Source: Prasinococcaceae sp. CCMP 1430
Taxonomy: Eukaryota; Prasinodermophyta; Palmophyllophyceae; Prasinococcales; Prasinococcaceae
Length of the DNA: 15,985 bases
NCBI GenBank assembly: GCA_013416795.1
Contig: RQSC01000018.1
Span: 345,974-361,958, forward strand
Direction of reading: 5' to 3'
The translations under genes and the position numbers were made by a program. Under the pieces are notes generated by a model. It made no database searches, was not told where the DNA came from, and worked only from the letters and a program-made list of their open reading frames with translations. Shown one piece after another: positions 7,435 through 14,300 of the stretch; the first letter of the stretch is position 1, and each line of letters opens with the position of its first letter.

Positions 7435-8133
7435 CAGCTCCTCGGCCGCGGCCGCGCCGCCGCGCGCCCCCGCGCCGCCGCACCGCTTGAGCAGCGTGGT
7501 GAGCATCTTCGGGGAGAGCGGCTTGCCCGCCGCGCGCAGGCTGCGCGAGAGCGCCGGGAAGGCAGCGACGGGCAGCCCGCTCGCGCACGCCTCGCGCACG
7601 ACGTCCGCCAGGTTGTGCTCAAAGAAGCAGCGCAGCACGCCGTCCGGCAGGTGCAGGCGCGCGTTTTCGTTCGCGCAAACCGCCCCCAGTTCGGCGGCGA
7701 CGCCCGCGCCGAACTCCCGCAGCAGCTCCCTCTGCGCGCCGCTGAGCTCGCTCCTGTCCGCGCGCGCGCGCCGCGTGCTGTCCGACGCCGTCCAGTCTCT
7801 CCCGCTGTTCGCGCCGTTGTTCCTGTTGTTGCTGTTGCTGTTGTTGTTCCCCCCCGGCCCAACAGAACCGCCGCCTTTTTGGGAAGAAGCTCTCCCGTCG
7901 CGCCGCCGCCGCTGCTTCTCCCACCGCTCGCGCCGCTGTCGCCGCTGCCGCTGCCTCTGGCCGTCCCGCTGGCCGTCCTGCAGCGGCCGCCCAGCGGCGG
8001 CAGCGGCGGCGTCGAGCACGACGATGTTCCGCGCGTACGGCGCGCCGTTGCGCTCCCCCGGCGTGAACTCGACGCGCGCGCCGGCGGGCAGCGCGACGGA
8101 GGCGCGCAGCTNCGCCCTCGCAGCAGCCGCCAT
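7435..8133 (-). CDS. Unassigned protein exon with cold-shock-domain-like start
   Basis: Open frame from an ATG at 8133 for 233 codons to a possible donor. The N-terminus reads LPAGARVEFTPGERNGAPYA then RNIVVLDA, resembling the last strands of a cold-shock (S1-like, nucleic-acid-binding) domain of the type GxxVEFxxxxxxGxxxAxNV. The first half of such a domain is missing, and an N at 8112 sits just before, so upstream coding sequence may be lost. Then follow a Gln/Arg-rich basic stretch, an Asn/Ser-rich low-complexity stretch (CTGTTG-type triplets at about 7820-7850), and a conserved-looking globular part around AQRELLREFGAGVAAELGAV, HLPDGVLRCFFEHNLADVV and SPKMLTTLLKRCG that I do not recognise. 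It is in the same orientation as BCAT and could be spliced to it in phase 0, or be a separate gene whose end is hidden at the N. Confidence 0.4.
8112..8112. other. Unresolved base (possible collapsed gap)
   Basis: A single N between the ATG at 8133 and the cold-shock-like segment. Like those at 2103 and 7429, it coincides with a place where expected coding sequence is missing, which suggests a gap of unknown size written as one N. Confidence 0.5.
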
Positions 8134-8640
8134 CGCGCGCCGCGTGTGCCCGTGCGCGCGTCCGCAAGCGCGTGGCGCGCGAGTATGACCGTGCGAGCGC
8201 ACCGCCCCGCGCTCTCTCGCTCGCGCGCGAGCTTCAGCGGCAGGGAGGAAGGGGGGGCGGGGAGAGGGGGAGGGGGCGCGCCTCCCGCGCTGTGGCCCCT
8301 CCTCCGTCACCCTCCCCCCTGTCAGCCCCCCTCTAGCAGCCCCCACCGCCCGCGAGCGCGCCGCTGTGCGCTGCGCCGCCGCTCTGCCGGGCCGCAAACC
8401 CTCCGCCGCGAAATCCCCCACCTTCCGCGAATACGCATACGGAAACGGTAGCGGCGCCCCGCGCCCCCACCGCGCGAAATCCGCGATGGGTGGGCCGCGC
8501 CTGATGATGATGGTGATGGGGTGCGTGCGTGCCCGCGCGCCCGCGCGCCCCCTTTTTTTCTTTTTCTTTTTTCTTTTTCGGTTGGTGCCGCGCGCGGTTT
8601 TTGTCCGCAGTCACGTGTGCGGGCGGGCGAACCAGAACTC
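8134..8640. other. Intergenic GC-rich region
   Basis: No gene is seen. It contains a plus-strand G-run block (about 8242-8276), a T/C-rich tract (about 8551-8579) followed by TTTTTGTCCGCAG, which looks like a polypyrimidine tract and splice acceptor on the plus strand ending at 8610, and CACGTG at 8612-8617. Confidence 0.45.
8611..8618. promoter_or_regulatory. CACGTG (G-box/E-box) motif
   Basis: TCACGTGT occurs here as at 4863-4870, in the upstream region of the plus-strand glycosyltransferase gene (about 530 bp before its assumed start) and about 480 bp before the divergent minus-strand gene. The role is inferred from the motif alone. Confidence 0.25.
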
Positions 8641-9141
8641 CTAAACGTCTGGCAAGGGCGAGGCCAAGGCCATGGCCAAGGGCAAGGACAACCCCCCCGG
8701 TACGTACGCCTCGAAGCCTCGAAGCGCTTTGGTGGCGTGCGACCCGTCCTTCAAAACGGCGTCGTCAACGCCAACGTTGTTGCTCTCATCGCAGCCGTAT
8801 ACAACAACGAGGAGAAATTCGGAGATCTGCCGCTTCCCAAGGACATCGCAAGGAAGAAGTCCAGCCCGGCCTGTGCTTTGAAGCTGTACATCAACGCCAT
8901 GGTGGTTGCCAAATTCACCGTGCCCCCCGGGCATGTGGGCAGGCCGAGTCGACGATCTATCACGACTGCGTGCCATTGGCTCAACGCAAGATGCTTGCGT
9001 TGACAAGAGCCAACGGCACCCACACGATCCACGATCTGAGCGGTACCGCATTAGCGGCGCAAGGTGCGAACGACGTACATTGCGAAAAAGCCAAATACTC
9101 CACCGCGAGGAGCCTCGGGCGCGCCGCCGCCGGCTCGCATG
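8641..9141 (+). other. Unassigned coding-like block, lower GC
   Basis: GC is visibly lower here than in both neighbours. On the plus strand, a frame from about 8700 to 8940 reads like protein (ASKRFGGVRPVLQNG, NANVVALIAAVYNNEEKFGD, ALKLYINAMVVAKFTVPP). After about 8940, another plus frame takes over (STIYHDCVPLAQRKMLALTR). There is no ATG-to-stop gene, and the frame change could be an intron or a frameshift. A 170-codon minus frame (8641-9153) is also open. I do not recognise any of these products. It may be an upstream exon of the following gene, a decayed gene or an inserted element. Confidence 0.3.
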
Positions 9142-11220
9142 CATTTTCACCACGCGCCCGCGCGTGCGTCCCGTCCCGGGCCAAAATTAGAAACCCTGAC
9201 CCCAATCACCAACCCGAACTCCGCGCGCGTCGTTCCGGATCGCGCCGCCCGCAGCAGGTCGGCGCGGGCGGCCCGTCACACCCCGCGCGCTGGTGCCCCC
9301 CAGCGCCGCCCCGCTCCGGCCGGGTGCGCCGCCGCCGCCAAAGCCGCCAACAAGCGCCCGAGGGCGGCAAGGCGCTCGGCGCGCCACCGCGCGCGAGCGG
9401 ACTCCGCGCCGCTCCCAGCAGCGGGGCGCAGAGATGTGCCGGGATGTGCCGTCCCGAACGGCTCGCGCCCCCAAACGCCTCGCCAAAAAACGCCGTGGCT
9501 GGCGCGGGCAGCGCTCGCCGCTCTCGTCGCAGCGCTCGCGCTCTGCGCTGCAGGCGCGCAGGCCGCGCACCGAGCGCTCGGGGGCGGGGGCGCACAGGCC
9601 GCCGCAGCGGCCGTGCTGCTCGCGGCAGTCGCCTTTTCCGCCGCCGCCTCGGCCCTGCAGCGCAGGGCGGCCCTCGCCGCCTCATCCGCGCCCCCAACAA
9701 CCGAAGAAACGACCCGCGTGCTCGTCGTCTCGAACGGACACGGCGAGGACGCCATCGGCGCGGTGCTGTGCGCAGCGCTCCGCGCCGCCGCGCCGCGGAC
9801 GCGCCTCAGCGCGCTGCCGCTCGTCGGCAACGGCGACGCCTACAGGGGCGTGCAAGGCCTGGACGGCGAAGAAGGGTGCGTGGACGTCATCGGCCCCGCG
9901 CGAGCGATGCCCAGCGGCGGATTCGTGTACATGGACCCGTCGGCGCTCGCGGCGGACGTCAAGGCGGGGCTCGCAGAGCTCACCGCGCAGCAGTGGCGGG
10001 CGGCGAGCGAGTGGAGCGCCTCGTCCGCCGGCGACGCGTCAAAAGGCAGAGCCGCCGCCGTGCTCGTCGTGGGCGACGTGCTGCCCCTGCTCTTCGCGCG
10101 CTGGGCGTGCGCGCCCTTGCCGTACGCCTTCGTGGGGTGCGCCAAGAGCGAGCACTACGTGCGCGATGCCGCGCGCTCCGAGCAGCTGCGATTTCCCGAG
10201 CGCGGCCTCGAAGCGCTCGCCGCAGGCGGCAGCGGCAGCGTGTACCTGCCGTGGGAGACGGCGCTCATCGGCGCGGCGCGCTGCGTGGCGGCGATGCCGC
10301 GCGACGCGATGACGGCGCGCAGGCTCGTGGGCGCCATGCCAGCCGACTGGCCGGGGCGCGTGCGCGCGCTCGGCAACCCGATGATGGATCTCGTCGAGGT
10401 GGGTGCGGAGGCAACGACGGCGGAGGGCGAAGTGACGCGCGCCCTGCGCGCGGCCGCCGCGCACGCCGGGGCGCGCGATGCCGTGGTCGTGCTCCCCGGG
10501 ACGCGCTGGCCCGAGGCCGGCGCCAACATGCGCACGCTGCTCGAGGCGGCGGCGCATGCGCAGGACGACGAGGGGGGCCCAATCGAGCCCTCTGAGGGCG
10601 GAGGTGAGACAAAAAGAGGTGCCCCCGTGCTGCTGCTCGCGCCCGTGCCTGGCGGCTTTCCGGGCGACGAGGTGGGCGCGATCATCGAGGCCGAGGGCTG
10701 GGAGCTCTCGGAGCTGCAAGAGGCGACGCGCGGCCTACCGACGGGCAGCGTGAGCTACACGCGCCGCGCCCGCGCCGCGCCCGGACGAGGAGGAGGAGCC
10801 TCCCGGGGGAAAATCCCAAACGCGCAAAACGACGCGTGGTCCCTGCTGCTGCTCCCCGCGCCGGCGTTCGCGCCAGCGCTCTTCGCCTCGACGCTCGGCC
10901 TGTGCATGGCGGGCACCGCGACGGAGCAGCTGGTCGGTCTCGGCAGGCGCGCGTTCACCGTGGCGTGCGGTGCGGGCCCGCAATTCACCCCCGCGTTTGC
11001 GGAGGCGCAGGTCAGACTGCTCGGCGCCGACTCGGTGAGGCTCGCAGACACGCCGGCGGAGTGCGGCGAGGCGCTGCGTGAGGCGCTGCTCGAGCCGGCC
11101 GCGAGCCGAGCGGCCGCCGAGGCCGCCGCAAAAGCCAACGGGGCGGAGCGCATGGGCACGCCCGGCGCGGCCGCGCGCATCGCGGAGGCGCTGATCGAGG
11201 ACCTGCGCCTGGCGGTGTGA
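9142..11220 (+). CDS. Lipid-A-disaccharide-synthase-like glycosyltransferase (cyanobacterial/plant family)
   Basis: Single open frame ending in TGA at 11218-11220. It matches the conserved family of cyanobacteria and plastid-bearing eukaryotes related to LpxB (GT-B fold; TIGR03492-type), whose substrate is not established to my knowledge. Seen in order: LVVSNGHGEDAIGAVL (from 9724), LPLVGNGDAY, IGPARAMPSGGFVYMDP, VVGDVLPLLFARW, PYAFVGCAKSEHY, LPWETALI, GNPMMDLVEVG, VVLPGTRWPEA, then the C-terminal lobe with MAGTATEQLVGLG, CGAGPQFTPAFAEAQVRLLG. The start is uncertain: ATG at 9142 or 9064, or an upstream exon. Between the start and the domain lie two hydrophobic alanine/leucine segments (around 9505-9570 and 9594-9660), which suggest organelle targeting or a membrane anchor. 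A Gly/Arg-rich low-complexity insert is at about 10760-10825. It converges with the SHPRH-like gene 109 bp away. Confidence 0.87.
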   Translation, partial: HFHHAPARASRPGPKLETLTPITNPNSARVVPDRAARSRSARAARHTPRAGAPQRRPAPAGCAAAAKAANKRPRAARRSARHRARADSAPLPAAGRRDVPGCAVPNGSRPQTPRQKTPWLARAALAALVAALALCAAGAQAAHRALGGGGAQAAAAAVLLAAVAFSAAASALQRRAALAASSAPPTTEETTRVLVVSNGHGEDAIGAVLCAALRAAAPRTRLSALPLVGNGDAYRGVQGLDGEEGCVDVIGPARAMPSGGFVYMDPSALAADVKAGLAELTAQQWRAASEWSASSAGDASKGRAAAVLVVGDVLPLLFARWACAPLPYAFVGCAKSEHYVRDAARSEQLRFPERGLEALAAGGSGSVYLPWETALIGAARCVAAMPRDAMTARRLVGAMPADWPGRVRALGNPMMDLVEVGAEATTAEGEVTRALRAAAAHAGARDAVVVLPGTRWPEAGANMRTLLEAAAHAQDDEGGPIEPSEGGGETKRGAPVLLLAPVPGGFPGDEVGAIIEAEGWELSELQEATRGLPTGSVSYTRRARAAPGRGGGASRGKIPNAQNDAWSLLLLPAPAFAPALFASTLGLCMAGTATEQLVGLGRRAFTVACGAGPQFTPAFAEAQVRLLGADSVRLADTPAECGEALREALLEPAASRAAAEAAAKANGAERMGTPGAAARIAEALIEDLRLAV

Positions 11221-11329
11221 CACCGCCTGGGCGCCAGACGCCGCGCCGCAGGCCACCGCAGCGCCGCGCGCGCGCGCGCGCGCGCGCTGCTGCCAGAGGC
11301 GCCCTCCGATGTTGTACAACAATATTGTA
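11221..11329. other. Short convergent intergenic spacer with CG run and palindromes
   Basis: 109 bp between two convergent stop codons. It holds an alternating CG run (about 11265-11287) and then an AT-rich island with two overlapping 10-bp palindromes, GTTGTACAAC (11311-11320) and ACAATATTGT (11319-11328), directly before the minus-strand stop at 11330-11332. Both mRNAs' 3' ends must lie in or beyond this spacer. Confidence 0.6.
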
Positions 11330-14300
11330 TCACACACATTCAGTCGAGTCTGCTCGCGACCCCGCCGCGGGGCTCGCGTCGTCGGCGCCACCCTCGAGGA
11401 TCGCGCGCAGCTCGGCGTCGGTGAGGGCCTCGGCAGCGGCGCCGGCGCGCGGTCCGCCCTCGGCGGCGCCCTGGGAGGCGCCCGCGCCACCCGCCGCCGC
11501 CGCGGCGTTGCGACGCCGGCACTTGAGGTCCTCGATGCTCACCTCGACCGACTTGTCGACGACGAAGCGGTGCACGAAGGTCGGGCGCGTCTGGCCGATT
11601 CGGTGCACGCGATTGATCGCCTGCAACTCGGTGCCCGGGTTGAGGCACGGCTCCACCAAGACGACGTGGTTGGCCTCAATCAGGGTCAGGCCCGCCGATC
11701 CGTGGCGCAGCGGCATGAGAAGCACGCGCGGCCCGCCCGTGCCCGCGGCGCTGGCGCGGAAGGCCTCCAGCTCGCGCTCGTACGACCGCAGCGACGAGAT
11801 GCGCGCCGCGGGCACGCCGTTCACCTTGAGGGCATGCTCGATGAGCAAGAGCACGCTCGCCCACTCGGAGAAGACGAGAATTTTGTCAAAAAAATCGCCG
11901 CCGCCCGCCAGGATGCCCACCACGCGCCGCACGATCGCGCCGATCTTGGCGCCGTAGCTGCCGCGCACGCGCAACGATGGGTCGTCCGCGAACGGCCCGA
12001 CGACCGGCGTCTGTGACGCGTCCGCCCGCTGCGCCGCCGCCGCGCCCGCGGCTGCCGGCGCCTCCGCGCTCGGTGCCAAAACCACCCCGACGCCGCGGCC
12101 TCCATCGCCGCACGCACGGCCGGCGTCGGCCGTGGCTCGGACCGCCTCGCCTCCGCACCAACCGCCACCAGCCTTCTGTGACGGTGCACCTTTCCGCACG
12201 ACGAGCGCCACGTCCTCTACGTCGCACCTCGCGCGACACTCGGGGCACTGAATCGGCCGCGCCTTCGCGCCTCGCGGGGCGGACTTGTTCGCTCGCTCGA
12301 CGAGGGCCACGCAGCACGAGGCGCACAGCAGATGCCCGCAGCGAAGCACGCTCATGTCGCCAGAGGACAGGCTCTCCTGGCAGATCGGACAGGAGCGGGC
12401 CGACAGGTCGCCTTGATCGCCACCTTTGCCGGCGACTGAAGCCCCACGCTGCGCCGTCGCGAGGCCCGTGAGGTAGCGCAGCTGTGATGTCGACTGCCGC
12501 AGGATCGCGCGGTGCACGCTCAGCTCGGAGCTCACCGTCACGTTGCGAGCCGCGAGCTCATCCGCGCCCAACATGTACAGGGCCGCATACTCGGACAGCG
12601 GCGCGTCCGAAGATGGCGCACGGAGCTGCATGCGCATGACGGACATCGAGAGCTCGTCCATCGCGAGCAGCATGTTGCGGCCTGCCTCGAGCATCTCCCT
12701 CGACTTGAGAAAGTCGACGCGCTGCGCGCCGAGCTCGGCCAAGTGCCGGCGCCCCGCCTCCCGGAGCGCATCAGAAGGGGCGTGTCGAAGCAGGAAGCCG
12801 AGCACGAGCTCCGGGTCGGACGCGCGCTTGAAGATCTGCGCCTCGTAGACGGCCTCGTGCTCAGGCCCAACGAGCGCCGCGATGAGCCCCCGGCTGTCGA
12901 GCTGGTCGTGATGGGGGCTCTTGGCCTTGCTCATGATTTTGGAAATGCACTGGGCCATCGACAGGTGCACGCCGCGCCGCTTGGGCAGGGCGCGCAGGTC
13001 GAAGAGCCGCCCTTCGTACGCGGTCAGCGTGCGCAGCTGCGCGCAATGCAGGCACAGCTCGGCCGCATCCGGCACGATGAGCGCCCCCGCTGCCGTCACC
13101 TCGGGGGGTCGGCAGAGTATGCAATGCCCCGCGAGGTGCGATGCGCGCTCCGTCGGCTGCCGCGCCGCGCCCGCGAGCGCGTCCCGCGCGCGCGCGTACG
13201 CGCAGCGCGCGTCCTCGAGCGCGTCGAGCTCGCCCGCGAGCACGTACTGGAGCCCCGCGCACTTCGTGAAGCTCTGCTGGGCAAAGGGCGACCTCATGTC
13301 GGACGACGTCCTGTGCTTGTTGCCGCCGTCGTTGTCGCCCATCTGGCGGCCAGCGTCGAGGTGCTGCCGCACGGCCGCCACGCACTCATCGTCGCCGAGC
13401 GCGGAGCGCGCGGCGGCGAGCGCCTCGAGCCACCACGTTTCCGGCTGCCACGGAGACGTGTGCGCGCACACATCGTCGCCCGCCGCCACAGCTTGGCGGC
13501 GGAGCTGCGCCAGCGCGGCGTCGGCGCGCGTGTGCTCGTCCGTTTTGACCATCAGCGTGGCGCGCCGCTCTGCGAGGAAGGCGCGGCGAAGCGCATCGGC
13601 CTGCTCGCGCAGGGACGCGTCGCGCAGCGTGCGCGCGACGGCGCCCGCCGGTTCGACAGGCGCGGCGCCGGCACCCTCGAGCGCCTCGGCGAGGTTGTGC
13701 AACGAGTGCAGCGTCTGCAGGCGGTCGGTGTCCACGCGCAGATCGCGGTCGCGGCGATACTCGTCGCTCAGTTGGAGCGCCTCGCGATAGCGGCCGATTG
13801 CGTCCGCGCGCGCGCCGGGCTCCGCGCTCAGCAGCAGCAGCCCCGCGAGGCCGTTGAGGCAGCCCACGACATCGCGAAGGGCGTCCTCGGCCTCCACGCG
13901 CGCGCGCGCGATGAGCACGTCAAGGATGTCGTCCATCGACATCGGCTCGCCGCCGCCACCGAGCTGCTGCGCGGCGGTTTTTCGGCCGATGCCGTGCTCG
14001 CCGACCTGCGGGTGGCAGCACGCCTGTCGGAGGCGCAGGAGGTGCGGCATGTCGCGCAATTCGTACAAAATTGTGCTCTGCCCGCGCGCGCGTCGCACCA
14101 TGGTGGCGAGCTTGCCGAGGCACTCGCGGTGCTGGGTGTCGTAAAAGTGCCGCTCGACGGCGCTGAATCGCACCAGCTGGCGGCCCTCGCTCTGCGGCGG
14201 CAGCCGCAGCTCGCCCTCCACCTCAGCCTTGGTGGAGCGCCACATGACGCGGCGCGCGAAGGCCCGCAGCGGGGCGGCATCCCCGCAGCTGTACGCGCGC

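Noticed and set aside
8529-10595. 688-codon plus-strand frame overlapping the glycosyltransferase-like gene
   Set aside because: Most of it is a different-frame shadow rich in Arg/Ala. Only its short stretch near 8940-9090 reads like protein, and that is reported in the unassigned block.
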